From Ahrensia sp. (lineage in GTDB: Bacteria; Pseudomonadota; Alphaproteobacteria; Rhizobiales; Rhizobiaceae): a stretch of DNA of 64,000 bases. The translations under genes were made by a program, and so were the position numbers. Below the pieces are notes generated by a model, which had not been told where the DNA came from, made no database searches, and saw nothing but the letters and a program-made list of their open reading frames with translations. Positions 12,051 to 21,701 of this stretch are shown here, one piece after another (position 1 is the first letter of the stretch; each line of letters begins with the position of its first letter). The stretch is from contig NZXU01000070.1 in NCBI GenBank assembly GCA_002698425.1, forward strand, positions 6,090-70,089, given 5' to 3'.

Positions 12051-12688
12051 TGGGGGTCAATACGGACACTCTGCCGGGCGGTCTTCCAGAAAATGTTTCA
12101 CGTGAAACACGCCGGCGTCTCGATGATTTCGCGGCGCTGTACGAGAAATGGTCTCCGCGAATCAATCTGACCGCGCCGTCGACCCAAAGTGATTTCTGGC
12201 GACGGCATGTTGGCGACAGCGCCCAGCTGGTCGACCTCGCGCCGGACGCGTCCCATTGGGTCGATCTCGGATCCGGCGGCGGATTTCCCGGCATGGTTAT
12301 TGCAATCCTTCTCCAGGACGTACCGGGCACTCGGGTGGAACTGGTCGAGAGCAATCGCAAGAAGACGGCGTTCCTGCAGGCGGTAAAGGCCAGATGCGCG
12401 CCTTCGGCGATTATTCATCCCGCGCGTATCGAGGATGTAACCGGGCGCATTCGCGATCCCGAAATCGTCACGGCGCGCGCGCTGGCGCCGTTGCCGAAAT
12501 TGCTCGATCTGACAGCGCCCTGGCTGCAAGACGGCGCGCGGGCGCTGTTCCATAAAGGACGTGGATATGCGTCCGAGATCGAAGATAGTCATGCAAAATG
12601 GACATTCGATCTGGTAAGACATGAAAGCCGGATCGACGCAGAGTCCGTTATTCTCGACATAACCAATCTGCGGCCGCGGCCGGCATAA
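12050..12688 (+). CDS. rsmG: 16S rRNA (guanine527-N7)-methyltransferase RsmG (GidB)
   Basis: RsmG methylates G527 in the 530 loop of 16S rRNA; its loss gives low-level streptomycin resistance. The SAM-binding loop WVDLGSGGGFPGMV and the preceding NLTAPSTQSDFWRRHVGDSAQL are typical, and the length of 212 aa is normal. The N-terminal segment NVSRETRR is encoded by a perfect parS palindrome (12094-12109). It overlaps mnmG by one base and precedes parA by 26 bases. Confidence 0.96.
   Translation: MGVNTDTLPGGLPENVSRETRRRLDDFAALYEKWSPRINLTAPSTQSDFWRRHVGDSAQLVDLAPDASHWVDLGSGGGFPGMVIAILLQDVPGTRVELVESNRKKTAFLQAVKARCAPSAIIHPARIEDVTGRIRDPEIVTARALAPLPKLLDLTAPWLQDGARALFHKGRGYASEIEDSHAKWTFDLVRHESRIDAESVILDITNLRPRPA
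12094..12109. other. parS: parS centromere-like site 2, inside rsmG
   Basis: TGTTTCACGTGAAACA, identical to site 1, lies within the rsmG coding sequence where it specifies part of NVSRET. It is about 600 bases before parA, so the target of ParB lies inside the gene next to its own operon. Confidence 0.95.
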
Positions 12689-12714
12689 ACGTTTCCGATT
12701 TCGAGGATTTTCGC

Positions 12715-13503
12715 ATGGCGGACACATGCCGCGTGATCACGATAGCGAATCAGAAGGGCGGCGTGGGCAAGACGACCACGGCGATCAATCTGGCGACGGC
12801 GCTGGCGGCCATCGGCGAACGGGTGCTGATCGTCGACCTCGATCCTCAGGGGAATGCCTCTACCGGCCTCGGCATCGACCGGGAAGACCGGGAAATTTCC
12901 TCCTATGACGTGCTTCTGGGCGATTGCGACGCGATCGAGGCTGCGATCCCGACGGCTGTCCCCAATCTCTCGATCGTGCCGTCGACCATGGACCTGCTCG
13001 GCGTGGAGATGGAAATCTCCGGCGCGGAGGATCGTGTCTTTCGCCTGCGCAAGGCGCTGAGCCGGGTCGCGTCCCGGTTCTCCTACGTTCTGGTTGATTG
13101 CCCGCCATCGCTCAATCTGCTGACGCTGAACGCGATGGCGGCGGCGCATTCGATCCTCGTGCCGCTGCAGACGGAGTTTTTCGCGCTGGAAGGTCTCAGC
13201 CAGCTCCTGAATACGGTCGAGCAGGTTCGGCGTTCGATCAATCCGTCGCTCGAGATCCAGGGTATCGTGCTGACCATGTTCGACAAGCGCAACAACCTGG
13301 CGCTTCAGGTGGTCGAGGATGTCCGGTCGCATCTTGGCGACAAGGTTTACCAGACGGTGATCCCGCGCAATGTGCGGGTTTCGGAAGCGCCCTCGCATGG
13401 CAAGCCGGCGATCCTCTACGATCTGCAATGCGCGGGCAGCCAAGCCTACCTGCAACTGGCCTCCGAAGTGATCAGGCGCGAGCGGCAGCTGGCGGCAGCG
13501 TGA
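12715..13503 (+). CDS. parA: Chromosome partitioning ATPase ParA (Soj)
   Basis: ParA is a Walker-type ATPase that binds DNA non-specifically and moves ParB-parS complexes. The deviant Walker A KGGVGKTT is at residues 14-21, then DLDPQGNASTGLG, Walker B VLVDCPPSLNLLTLNA, and the C-terminal VIPRNVRVSEAPSHGKP typical of chromosomal Soj. The length is 262 aa. parB follows after 46 bases in the same direction. Confidence 0.97.
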   Translation: MADTCRVITIANQKGGVGKTTTAINLATALAAIGERVLIVDLDPQGNASTGLGIDREDREISSYDVLLGDCDAIEAAIPTAVPNLSIVPSTMDLLGVEMEISGAEDRVFRLRKALSRVASRFSYVLVDCPPSLNLLTLNAMAAAHSILVPLQTEFFALEGLSQLLNTVEQVRRSINPSLEIQGIVLTMFDKRNNLALQVVEDVRSHLGDKVYQTVIPRNVRVSEAPSHGKPAILYDLQCAGSQAYLQLASEVIRRERQLAAA

Positions 13504-13549
13504 CCTGAATCCTCCAGAACGATTCGAAGACGAAACAAACGGTAACGAC

Positions 13550-14431
13550 ATGGCAGACGACGCTTCCCGCAAACGACTTGGCCGCGGCCTTGCGGCGCTG
13601 ATCGGCGAAATGGATCAGCCGGTGGAGCAGGTTTCACAGCCTCAACCTGCGGATCGCAAGCTGCCGATCGAGTTCGTCGTCCGCAATCCGAACAATCCGC
13701 GCCGGGACTTTGCCGAAGAGGATCTGGCCGATCTCGCGGCCTCGATTCGCGAACATGGGATAATCCAGCCTATCGTTGTCAGGCCGAAGCGCGATTCGTC
13801 TGGTGTATACGAGCTTATCGCAGGCGAGCGGCGCTGGCGCGCCGCCCAGCGGGCCGGTCTTGCCGACCTGCCGGTCATTATCCGCGATGTCGATGACAAG
13901 ATCGCCCTCGAATTGGCGATTATCGAGAACGTCCAGCGCGCCGACCTCAATCCGATCGAGGAAGCGGCCGGCTATCAGAAGCTGATGGACGAATATGACT
14001 ATACGCAGGCGGATCTTGGCGATGTGATCGGCAAGAGCCGAAGCCACGTCGCCAATACGCTCCGGTTATTGAAATTGCCGGCCACAGTCCAGACGATGGT
14101 CGGCGACGGTTCCCTGTCCGCGGGGCATGCGCGCACCCTGGTCACGGCCGCCGACCCGGACGGTCTGGCGAGGCGGATCGTCAGCGAGGGCTTGTCGGTA
14201 CGCCAGGCCGAAGCGCTGGCTCAATCCGATGAGGGGAGCTCGGGACGGAAGGCTTCGAGCCGCGCGCCTGTGGAAAAGGACGCGGATACGCTGGCGCTGG
14301 AGAAACTGCTAACGGATCAGCTCGGGCTTCGCGTCGAGATAACCCACGGCAATAGCGGCGGTGAATTACGCGTGAAATACCGGACACTCGATCAGCTCGA
14401 TTCCCTTTGCCATCGCCTTCAGGGCGTCTGA
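13550..14431 (+). CDS. parB: Chromosome partitioning protein ParB (Spo0J)
   Basis: ParB is a CTP-dependent DNA clamp that loads at parS and spreads. The 293-aa protein has the N-terminal ParA-stimulating motif KRLGRGLAALIGE, the CTPase motifs IQPIVVRP and AGERRWRAAQRAG, the ENVQRADLNPIEEA segment, the helix-turn-helix GKSRSHVANTLRLLKLP, and a C-terminal dimerisation domain. Two matching parS sites lie just upstream. The stop is convergent with holA after 21 bases; no hairpin terminator is visible there, only an A-run. Confidence 0.97.
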   Translation: MADDASRKRLGRGLAALIGEMDQPVEQVSQPQPADRKLPIEFVVRNPNNPRRDFAEEDLADLAASIREHGIIQPIVVRPKRDSSGVYELIAGERRWRAAQRAGLADLPVIIRDVDDKIALELAIIENVQRADLNPIEEAAGYQKLMDEYDYTQADLGDVIGKSRSHVANTLRLLKLPATVQTMVGDGSLSAGHARTLVTAADPDGLARRIVSEGLSVRQAEALAQSDEGSSGRKASSRAPVEKDADTLALEKLLTDQLGLRVEITHGNSGGELRVKYRTLDQLDSLCHRLQGV

Positions 14432-14452
14432 GATAAAAAAATAATTTGCCGG

Positions 14453-15490
14453 CTAACGGCGTCGCGCGCTCTGGATGGTGATCGCGAGCAGGGCCGTTCG
14501 GGCGACGGGTACCGTGAGCGCGGCATTCATGCGGCTCTCAAGCACGCAATCCTGCAATCTGCGCAAGGCATGACGGATGCCCTGGCTTGTCCAGCGGGTC
14601 AGGGCGAGTTCCACCGTCTTGCGGCGCGCGAAAAATACCGGAGGCTTGGCCGAGGCGACTATGCCGGAGGCGGACTGTCCGCTTTTTTCCATCTCGGCCC
14701 GCAGAAGGTCCAGCTGCTGAAACTGGCGAATGGCCGCCGCCAGCAAGGGCTGCGGATTGGAGCCGGCGGAGATGAAGGCTTGCATGGCCTCGTCGAAATC
14801 GCCGAGCTTACCAGTGATGACGGCATCGACGACGTCGTCAAACGACGTGGAGGAGGCGTCGCCTATGCTGGCGCGCGCCATGTCGAGCGTGATCTCCTCC
14901 TCGCCATGCGCATAGAGAACCAACTTTTCGAGCTCACCGCGCGATGCGCGACGGTCGCCGCCTATATGATCCTGAATGTAGCGCCGCGCGTCGAGCGAGA
15001 GGCGTTGGCCCGTATCCGAGAAAGTGCTGTCGATGAGCGAACTGAGGGCGCCCGCATTATCCGCATAACAGGGTAGGGTGACACCGGTCGCCGATTTTTC
15101 GACGGCGGCGCGAAGCCCGGTTCCCTTTTTCAAGTCGCCGGCCTCGACGATCAGCTTCACGCCCGCGGGCGGATCCTTTAGTATTGTCTCGATATTCGCG
15201 GCGACATCCTTCTGGTTTCCGGCATTGCGGATCCAGATCAGCCGGTCGCCGCCGAACATCCCGACCGTATAGGCTTCGTCGATCAGTTTCACCGGGTCAC
15301 CGGCGAGTTCATTGGCGTCGAGCTTGATCGTGGAGAAGCTGTCGGTCAGATCGACACCGGTGGACCTGGCAAGCACTTCGCCGCGTTCCGAGACAAGGCC
15401 GCGATCCGGTCCGTAGACAAGGTAAAGGGCCTTGCCCCTATCGGGGCTCTTCAGGAAGCGATCGACCTCACCGGCTTTCAATTCGCTCAC
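14453..15490 (-). CDS. holA: DNA polymerase III delta subunit
   Basis: HolA is the clamp-loader subunit that opens the beta clamp. The 345-aa protein reads YLVYGPDRGLVSERGE near the start, has the LIWIRNAGN beta strand region, and a long C-terminal collar domain with SIGDASSTSFDDVVDAVITG. It lies 16 bases downstream of lptE on the minus strand; leuS-lptE-holA is a conserved order in Alphaproteobacteria. Confidence 0.92.
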   Translation of the reverse strand: MSELKAGEVDRFLKSPDRGKALYLVYGPDRGLVSERGEVLARSTGVDLTDSFSTIKLDANELAGDPVKLIDEAYTVGMFGGDRLIWIRNAGNQKDVAANIETILKDPPAGVKLIVEAGDLKKGTGLRAAVEKSATGVTLPCYADNAGALSSLIDSTFSDTGQRLSLDARRYIQDHIGGDRRASRGELEKLVLYAHGEEEITLDMARASIGDASSTSFDDVVDAVITGKLGDFDEAMQAFISAGSNPQPLLAAAIRQFQQLDLLRAEMEKSGQSASGIVASAKPPVFFARRKTVELALTRWTSQGIRHALRRLQDCVLESRMNAALTVPVARTALLAITIQSARRR

Positions 15491-15506
15491 GGGCGCGCTC
15501 CCGGGA

Positions 15507-16037
15507 TCAGATGGCTCCCGCGCGCTTGAGATCGGCGGCGATCAGCGCGCGCAGGCGCTCCGCGGAATCGCGGGCCGCCCTGTTTTCGGCATCCCGCTCG
15601 GCCCGGATATTCGCAAATTCCTGGCCCGACACGTCATAGGAGGCCGTGGCCTTGACCCGGCGCTCGGAGAGAACCGTGTCGTCGGACGTGCGAACGAGCT
15701 TGTAATTCGTCGTCACCGTGACTTTCTCCGCCGTCGGCTCGTCTTCGTCGGTCGGATTGATGGTCAGGAGTTTCGTACTCGAGGTGGACACGTTCAGCTC
15801 GAGTTCGTAATCGGCGTTTCCCGGCTGGCCTGAGCCGCCATTCAACAGGAAAATCAAATGGTTACGCAGCTGTTGACCGACGCGATCCTTGACTTCCGGG
15901 ATATGGATCGGGGCCAGCGCGGCGGGTGAAGAGACACCCGGAGACCCGGTCGGCGCATAAAGCGGCTGAACCGTGCAGCCGACGGCCAGCAGGCTTGAAA
16001 GGGCAGCGATGGCGAAATGCGCGCCGAGTGTTCTCAT
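15507..16037 (-). CDS. lptE: LPS-assembly lipoprotein LptE
   Basis: LptE plugs the LptD barrel in the outer membrane and helps insert lipopolysaccharide. The 176-aa protein has a lipoprotein signal peptide with lipobox LAVGC (cysteine 21) followed by TVQPLYAP, and a short alpha/beta domain in which YELELNVSTSSTKLL is recognisable. The ATG at 16037 gives a normal signal peptide and has AGGAGG upstream, though at a long spacing of about 12 bases; a TTG at 16070 overlapping leuS is the alternative. Confidence 0.85.
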   Translation of the reverse strand: MRTLGAHFAIAALSSLLAVGCTVQPLYAPTGSPGVSSPAALAPIHIPEVKDRVGQQLRNHLIFLLNGGSGQPGNADYELELNVSTSSTKLLTINPTDEDEPTAEKVTVTTNYKLVRTSDDTVLSERRVKATASYDVSGQEFANIRAERDAENRAARDSAERLRALIAADLKRAGAI

Positions 16038-16059
16038 GAGAATCCGGCTCCCTCCTGGA

Positions 16060-18681
16060 TCAAGCGACAATGTTCACGATGCGGTTCGGAACCACAATGA
16101 CTTTTTTCGGACTTGCTCCGTCAAGATGGTGGATGACGAACTCGGCCGCCAGCGCCGATTGCTCGACGCTGTCCTTGTCGGCATCCTTGGCGACGGTAAT
16201 CTCGCCACGGCGTTTGCCGTTGATTTGCACGGGCAGGGTGACCGTATCCTCGGTCACGAGCGCGGGATCGAAGACCGGCCAGGACGTCTCGGCGACCATT
16301 TTCTCATAACCGAGGGCCTGCCAGCATTCTTCCGCCAGATGCGGCATGACCGGCGCGATCAGGTGAACGAGGATCGACAGCGCTTCATGCGCCGCGGCCT
16401 TGTCGGCGTCCGAGCCGGCGGCGGCCTTTTCGACCGCTGGCGCGATCTGGTTGACCAGCTCGTGAACGCGGGCGATGGCGCGGTTGAAGCCGAGTTTCTC
16501 GAAATCGTCGCCGACGGCTTTCAGCGCCTTGTGCGCGGCCTTGCGCATGGCAAGGGCGTCTTCCCCGGCGCCGGCAGTTTCGCCCGGAGCGATATTGGCG
16601 GCCGCGCCAGAGACGACGCGCCAGATGCGTTGCACGAAACGGTGCGCGCCTTCCGCGCCGCGATCGCTCCATTCGACATCGCGGTCGGGCGGAGAATCGG
16701 AGAGCATGAACCAGCGCGCCGTGTCGGCGCCGTAGCTCTGGGTGATTTCCTCCGGTCCGATCGTGTTCTTCTTCGATTTCGACATCTTTTCGAGGGAGCC
16801 GATTTCGGCTTCCTCGCCCGTCTCGATGACGACGGCGCGGCGCTTGCCGGCGGACTCCTCGAGCCGGATCTCGGATGGGGCGTGCCACTGTCCCTTGGTC
16901 CCGGAACCGGTCCGATAGGTCTCGTGGACCACCATGCCCTGGGTGAACAGGCCCTTGAAGGGTTCCGCGAGGTCGAGATGACCGGTCTCGCGCATGGCGC
17001 GGGTGAAGAAGCGCGAATAGAGCAGGTGCAGGATCGCGTGCTCGATGCCGCCGATATACTGGTCGACGGGAAGCCAGTCGTTAGCCGCCTCAGGATCGGT
17101 CGGCTCATCGGCTTTCGGCGCGGTGAAACGGGCGAAATACCACGAGGAATCGACGAATGTGTCCATCGTGTCGGTTTCGCGTTTCGCGGGCTTTCCGCAG
17201 GTGGGGCAAGCGACGTCACGCCAGGTCGGATGACGGTCGAGCGGATTTCCCGGCTTTTCGAAGTCGATATCGTCGGGCAGTTTCACCGGCAGGTCCGCTT
17301 TCGGCACGGGGACGACGCCGCATTCCTCGCAATGGATCACCGGGATCGGACAGCCCCAATAGCGCTGGCGCGAAATGCCCCAGTCGCGCAAGCGGAACTG
17401 TACCTTGCGCGCCGCCTGCGGCCGGTCGCACATGGTTACGGCTTCCAGCCGGTTGGCGACCTCCTCGAAGGCGGCGTCCGGCGTCATGCCGTCGAGAAAG
17501 CGCGAATTGATCATCACGCCGTCATCGACATAGGCCTCCTCGGTGACCTGGAAGGTCGCGGCGTCAGCGTCGGCCGGCATCACCACGGGGATGACCGGCA
17601 GGCCGTATTTGTTGGCGAAATCGAGGTCACGCTGGTCGCCCGACGGACAGCCGAAAATGGCGCCCGTGCCGTAGTCCATCAGGACGAAATTGGCGACATA
17701 GACCGGCAGCGTCCAGTCCGGATCGAAGGGATGAACGACGCGGATGCCGGTGTCGAAACCCTTCTTCTCAGCCGTTTCCAATTCTGCGACGGACGTGCCG
17801 TGCCGGCGGCACTCCTCGCAGAAGGCGGCAAGGTCCGGATTGGAGGCCGCGGCCTTTTTGGCCAGCGGATGATCGGCGGCGATCGCCATGAAGGAGGCGC
17901 CGAAGAGCGTATCCGGACGGGTCGTGTAGACTTCCAGTTCGCTCTCGCCTTCCGGCGCCGTATCGGCGACCAGCTCCCAGCGCAGCTGCAGGCCTTCCGA
18001 GCGGCCGATCCAGTTGCGTTGCATGACGCGCACCTTCTCGGGCCACTCGGTGAGCGTATCGAGCGAATCGAGCAGATCCTGGCTGAACTTGGTGATGCGG
18101 AAGAACCACTGGGTCAGTTCGCGCTGTTCGACCAGTGCGCCAGAGCGCCAGCCGCGGCCGTCGATGACCTGCTCGTTGGCGAGCACGGTCATGTCTTCGG
18201 GGTCCCAGTTCACCTTGGACTGTTTGCGGTAGACGAGATCCTTTTCGAGGAAATCGACGAACAGCATTTGCTGGCGGTGGTAGTAGTCGACGTCGCAGGT
18301 GGCGAATTCGCGGGACCAGTCAATCGACAGGCCCATCAGCTTGAGCTGCTCGCGCATCGTGTCGATATTGTCGTAGGTCCATTTGCCGGGATGGACCTTG
18401 TTCTGCATGGCGGCGTTCTCGGCGGGCATGCCGAAGGCGTCCCAGCCCATCGGGTGCAGGACGTTGTAGCCGAGCGCGCGCCGGTGCCGCGCGACCACGT
18501 CGCCCATCGTGTAATTGCGCGTATGGCCGATATGGATGCGCCCGGACGGGTAGGGGAACATCTCCAGGACGTAGTATTTCGGCCGCGGATCCGAATTGTC
18601 GGTCTCGAAGAGCTTCGCCTCCGACCAGGCCTTCTGCCATTTCGGTTCAGCTTCGCGGGGATTGTAACGTTCGGTTGCCAT
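16060..18681 (-). CDS. leuS: Leucyl-tRNA synthetase
   Basis: A class I aminoacyl-tRNA synthetase of 873 aa. The HIGH motif appears in [15 protein letters not shown], the editing domain follows (with [16 protein letters not shown]), a CxxC zinc-like pair occurs in [18 protein letters not shown], and the KMSKS loop is [13 protein letters not shown]. It heads a leuS-lptE-holA unit. The leader upstream contains a GCGGCG/CGCCGC hairpin (18709-18729) and no obvious Shine-Dalgarno. Confidence 0.97.
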   Translation of the reverse strand: MATERYNPREAEPKWQKAWSEAKLFETDNSDPRPKYYVLEMFPYPSGRIHIGHTRNYTMGDVVARHRRALGYNVLHPMGWDAFGMPAENAAMQNKVHPGKWTYDNIDTMREQLKLMGLSIDWSREFATCDVDYYHRQQMLFVDFLEKDLVYRKQSKVNWDPEDMTVLANEQVIDGRGWRSGALVEQRELTQWFFRITKFSQDLLDSLDTLTEWPEKVRVMQRNWIGRSEGLQLRWELVADTAPEGESELEVYTTRPDTLFGASFMAIAADHPLAKKAAASNPDLAAFCEECRRHGTSVAELETAEKKGFDTGIRVVHPFDPDWTLPVYVANFVLMDYGTGAIFGCPSGDQRDLDFANKYGLPVIPVVMPADADAATFQVTEEAYVDDGVMINSRFLDGMTPDAAFEEVANRLEAVTMCDRPQAARKVQFRLRDWGISRQRYWGCPIPVIHCEECGVVPVPKADLPVKLPDDIDFEKPGNPLDRHPTWRDVACPTCGKPAKRETDTMDTFVDSSWYFARFTAPKADEPTDPEAANDWLPVDQYIGGIEHAILHLLYSRFFTRAMRETGHLDLAEPFKGLFTQGMVVHETYRTGSGTKGQWHAPSEIRLEESAGKRRAVVIETGEEAEIGSLEKMSKSKKNTIGPEEITQSYGADTARWFMLSDSPPDRDVEWSDRGAEGAHRFVQRIWRVVSGAAANIAPGETAGAGEDALAMRKAAHKALKAVGDDFEKLGFNRAIARVHELVNQIAPAVEKAAAGSDADKAAAHEALSILVHLIAPVMPHLAEECWQALGYEKMVAETSWPVFDPALVTEDTVTLPVQINGKRRGEITVAKDADKDSVEQSALAAEFVIHHLDGASPKKVIVVPNRIVNIVA

Positions 18682-18819
18682 GCGGGTGGAACTCTTGAAT
18701 TCTGCGCAGCGGCGTGCAGTTTGCGCCGCAAAATCAAATCAACGGTCTCATGCCGATAAAAGGGCAGGCCGTCAACAACCGGCCGGTCTCCGCGGCCGGG
18801 CAGCATGCCGGAGGCAGGA

Positions 18820-19479
18820 ATGTCGGCAGTCGACGGGTTGAATGACGTGCGCAGCCGCATCGCGGCGGCGGCAAGGGAAGCGGGACGCGCCGAGAGCGAT
18901 GTCGAGCTGATCGCCGTTTCCAAGACTTTCGAGGCCGAGGCCATCCGGCCGGTGCTCGATGCGGGCCAGCGCGTGTTCGGCGAAAACCGCGTCCAGGAGG
19001 CCCAGGGCAAATGGCCGGGGCTGAAACAGGACTATGCGGATACGGAGTTGCACCTGATCGGGCCGCTGCAGTCGAACAAGACGAAGGAAGCGGTCGCGCT
19101 GTTCGATGTCATCCAGACGGTCGACCGCGAGAAGATCGCGCGCAGCATCGCCAGCGAGATGGAGAAGCAGGGCAAGTCGGTCCGGCTTTATGTCGAGGTC
19201 AATACGGGCATGGAGGAACAGAAGGCGGGCATCGCGCCGGACGACTGCGCGGATTTTCTGCGTTTTTGCCGCGAAGAGCTCGGCCTTTCGATCGAGGGTT
19301 TGATGTGCATCCCGCCCTTCGAGGAGAATCCGGGTCCGCATTTCGCCTTGCTGCGCAAGCTGGCCGGGGAGAACGGAATCGCGAAGCTGTCGATGGGCAT
19401 GTCCGGCGATTTCGAAACGGCGATCGGCTTCAGCGCGACCAGCGTTCGTGTCGGGACCGCGATCTTCGGAGCGCGGTAA
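18820..19479 (+). CDS. YggS-family pyridoxal-phosphate-binding homeostasis protein
   Basis: Members of this family bind PLP without known catalysis and affect vitamin B6 and amino acid balance. The lysine that binds PLP lies in ELIAVSKTFEAEAI; GENRVQEAQGKW, HLIGPLQSNK, and the C-terminal LSMGMSGDFETAI are family signatures. The start at 18820 has GGAGG five bases upstream and gives 219 aa; an ATG at 18805 is in frame but less well placed. It is divergent from leuS. Confidence 0.93.
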   Translation: MSAVDGLNDVRSRIAAAAREAGRAESDVELIAVSKTFEAEAIRPVLDAGQRVFGENRVQEAQGKWPGLKQDYADTELHLIGPLQSNKTKEAVALFDVIQTVDREKIARSIASEMEKQGKSVRLYVEVNTGMEEQKAGIAPDDCADFLRFCREELGLSIEGLMCIPPFEENPGPHFALLRKLAGENGIAKLSMGMSGDFETAIGFSATSVRVGTAIFGAR

Positions 19480-19581
19480 AATTCAGCGTGTTTTGAAATA
19501 AAATCGCAACTGACTTTCCGTCATGAATCGGGCATTGTCCCGCGCGGGGCGATCGAGCACTTTGCGTCCGGAGGTCACGGA

Positions 19582-20394
19582 ATGAAATTGAGATTGGCGA
19601 AACTGGCGCTTCTTGCGGCAATCGCGACAAGTTTGTTCGCCGGTGCGGCACAGGCGGCACAGTGTGGCAACAATGCAGGCGGTTTCGAGCGCTGGAAGGC
19701 GCAATTCGCATCGGAAGCGAAGGCGAACGGAATCGGAAATCGCGGATTGAAGGCGCTGGCGGGAACGAGCTACGCGACCAAGACGATCTATGCCGACCGC
19801 AACCAGAAAAGCTTCAAATACAGCCTGCAGAAGTTCATGCAGATTCGCGGCTCCAACGCGATCATTTCGCAGGGCAAGAGCCGGAAGCGGGCGAATGCGA
19901 AGTTCTTCGCGGCGATCGAGCGCAAATATGGCGTGCCTGCCGGCCCGTTGCTCGCCATTCACGGCATGGAGACGGGTTTCGGCCGCTTCATGGGTAATGC
20001 GAATGTGGTGTCGGCGATCGCGACGCTGGCCTATGACTGCCGGCGCAGCGCATTCTTCACCGAGCATCTCTATGCGGCCTTGCAGCTGGTCGACCGCGGC
20101 GTCCTGTCGTCGAGCACGCGCGGCGCCATGCATGGCGAGGTGGGCCATACGCAATTCCTGCCGGGCAGCGTTCTGCGCTATGGCGTCGATGGTGACGGCA
20201 ACCGCCGCGTCGATCTGGCCGGCTCGCAATGGGACGCGCTTGCGTCGACGGCGAATTTCCTGCGTGCGCATGGCTGGCGGCGTGGCGCCGGTTACCAGCC
20301 GGGCCAGCCGAATTTTCGCGCCATCCAGGGCTGGAATGCCGCCGGCGTTTACCAGAAGGCGATCGCCATCATGGCCGCGGAAATCGACAAGTAG
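19582..20394 (+). CDS. Lytic murein transglycosylase (MltB-like, GH103 type)
   Basis: A secreted peptidoglycan-cleaving enzyme that forms 1,6-anhydromuropeptides. The 270-aa protein starts with a Sec signal peptide cut after AQAA, has the family segment ERKYGVPAGPLLAIHGMETGFGRFMG, whose glutamate in METGFG corresponds to the catalytic acid, and GHTQFLPGSVLRYGVDGDGN. It is compact compared with E. coli MltB and lacks a lipobox, so it is probably soluble in the periplasm. A shared terminator separates it from rpmF. Confidence 0.88.
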   Translation: MKLRLAKLALLAAIATSLFAGAAQAAQCGNNAGGFERWKAQFASEAKANGIGNRGLKALAGTSYATKTIYADRNQKSFKYSLQKFMQIRGSNAIISQGKSRKRANAKFFAAIERKYGVPAGPLLAIHGMETGFGRFMGNANVVSAIATLAYDCRRSAFFTEHLYAALQLVDRGVLSSSTRGAMHGEVGHTQFLPGSVLRYGVDGDGNRRVDLAGSQWDALASTANFLRAHGWRRGAGYQPGQPNFRAIQGWNAAGVYQKAIAIMAAEIDK

Positions 20395-20416
20395 CGGTTC
20401 CGCTTGACGGACAAAG

Positions 20417-20446
20417 AAAAACCCGCGCCGAAAGCGCGGGTTTTTT
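20417..20446. terminator. Bidirectional terminator between transglycosylase gene and rpmF
   Basis: The stem AACCCGCGC / GCGCGGGTT with loop CGAAA is flanked by an A-run on the left and TTTTTT on the right, giving intrinsic terminators on both strands for the two convergent genes. Confidence 0.88.
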
Positions 20447-20473
20447 CATTTCATCGAAAGCTTTTCAGAAGGC

Positions 20474-20656
20474 TCAGCCTTCCTTCGGCTCCAGAACCTG
20501 ACGGCCGCGATACATGCCGGTCTTCAGGTCGATATGGTGCGGACGGCGCAGTTCGCCGGAATTCTTGTCCTCGACATAGGACGGATTTTTCAGTGCGTCA
20601 GCCGAACGGCGCATGCCGCGCTTCGAGCGGGTCACTTTTCGCTTCGGAACAGCCAT
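20474..20656 (-). CDS. rpmF: 50S ribosomal protein L32
   Basis: A 60-aa basic ribosomal protein beginning [20 protein letters not shown], the family start, and ending in an alphaproteobacterial style ([15 protein letters not shown]). The zinc-binding cysteines of some L32 proteins are absent, as is usual in this class of bacteria. It lies downstream of mtgA with a 142-base gap. Confidence 0.97.
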   Translation of the reverse strand: MAVPKRKVTRSKRGMRRSADALKNPSYVEDKNSGELRRPHHIDLKTGMYRGRQVLEPKEG

Positions 20657-20798
20657 TTTCAGTCTCCAGTTTCATCGGGCGAGCCAGCCTGCTGACCGGT
20701 CCCGGTCTGCATATGCCCGACATGTGCATGAAAAGATTGCGCGCCTATACACGCTCATTGGCGTCTTGACCAGACTCGCCGCAAAAATTTGTTCCAGC

Positions 20799-21620
20799 CT
20801 AGTAAAGGCAGCCAATATAGCCGCCCGACTGCGCTGCGCGTCCCTGAATCACATTGGCGAGACGGTTGACACGGGGTCCGGGATTGACCGGATCGCGGAG
20901 ATAGGGGTTCGGAAGCGTAACGGCAAGCAGTGCGGCCTGGCGGGCGGTCAGCTCCGAGGCCGGGCGGCCGAAATAGGTCCAGCTCGCGGCTTCCACGCCG
21001 TAAATGCCGTCGCCCCATTCGGCGATGTTCAGATAGATCTCCATGACGCGTTGCTTCGGCAGGACAAGATCGATCCAAAGCGCCAGCGGGATTTCGATGC
21101 CCTTGCGCAGGAAGGAGCGGCTTGGCCACAGGAACAGGTTCTTGGCCGTCTGCATGGTGATGGTCGATGCGCCGCGGGTCGCCTCGCCGTCGAGCGCGTC
21201 GTCGATGACGGCGTTGAGGGCTGTCCAGTCGACGCCGTTATGCGAACAATATTGGCCGTCTTCGGAGACCATCACGGACTGGACGAGCACGGGAGCGATC
21301 GCTTCGAATTCGACCCAGTCGCGCTCCCAGTGCTGCAGCGTCGCCATGTCGCGCAATATGAGCGTGGACCAGGGATGGGTGAATTCGGCGCGGTAAAGAA
21401 CCGTCAGGGCGGGCGGCAGGATGATCAGGACGCCCAGGGCGATGGCGAGCCGGCGCAGCCAGCGCAAGGCGGTCCGGCGCCAGCGTTTGGCGGCAGCCTT
21501 GCCGCCGCCACCTGACTTGGCCGAGTTTCCCTTCGCGGATTTGCCCTTGGGAGCCAATGCGTCGACTGCCGGTTGGCGGCCCGGACCGTCCGGGCGCGAT
21601 GACCGGCAATTCCTAGGCAA
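20799..21620 (-). CDS. mtgA: Monofunctional biosynthetic peptidoglycan transglycosylase
   Basis: A GT51 enzyme that polymerises lipid II glycan strands at the inner membrane. A lysine- and glycine-rich cytoplasmic tail precedes one membrane helix (LAIALGVLIILPPALTVLY). The GT51 motifs are SEDGQYCSHNGVDW (catalytic glutamate), RGASTITMQTAKNLFLWPSR, RKGIEIPLALWID and VMEIYLNIAEWGDGIYG. There is no ATG in a sensible position: TTG at 21620 (273 aa, weak GGCGGAA upstream) or TTG at 21557 (252 aa) are the candidates. Family proteins are usually 225-250 aa, so the shorter one may be right. Confidence 0.9.
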   Translation of the reverse strand: MPRNCRSSRPDGPGRQPAVDALAPKGKSAKGNSAKSGGGGKAAAKRWRRTALRWLRRLAIALGVLIILPPALTVLYRAEFTHPWSTLILRDMATLQHWERDWVEFEAIAPVLVQSVMVSEDGQYCSHNGVDWTALNAVIDDALDGEATRGASTITMQTAKNLFLWPSRSFLRKGIEIPLALWIDLVLPKQRVMEIYLNIAEWGDGIYGVEAASWTYFGRPASELTARQAALLAVTLPNPYLRDPVNPGPRVNRLANVIQGRAAQSGGYIGCLY

Positions 21621-21701
21621 ATCGTTCCGCCGCCGCAACTGCGATAAGCCAGTCCGCGTGATCGGACTTGACCGGACGGCCCCGACCGGCCATCGGAAGG
21701 C

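Noticed and set aside
15973..18759. A 928-codon open frame on the plus strand opposite leuS
   Set aside because: It is antisense to a clear leucyl-tRNA synthetase and has no recognisable domain; long antisense frames are common in high-GC genes.
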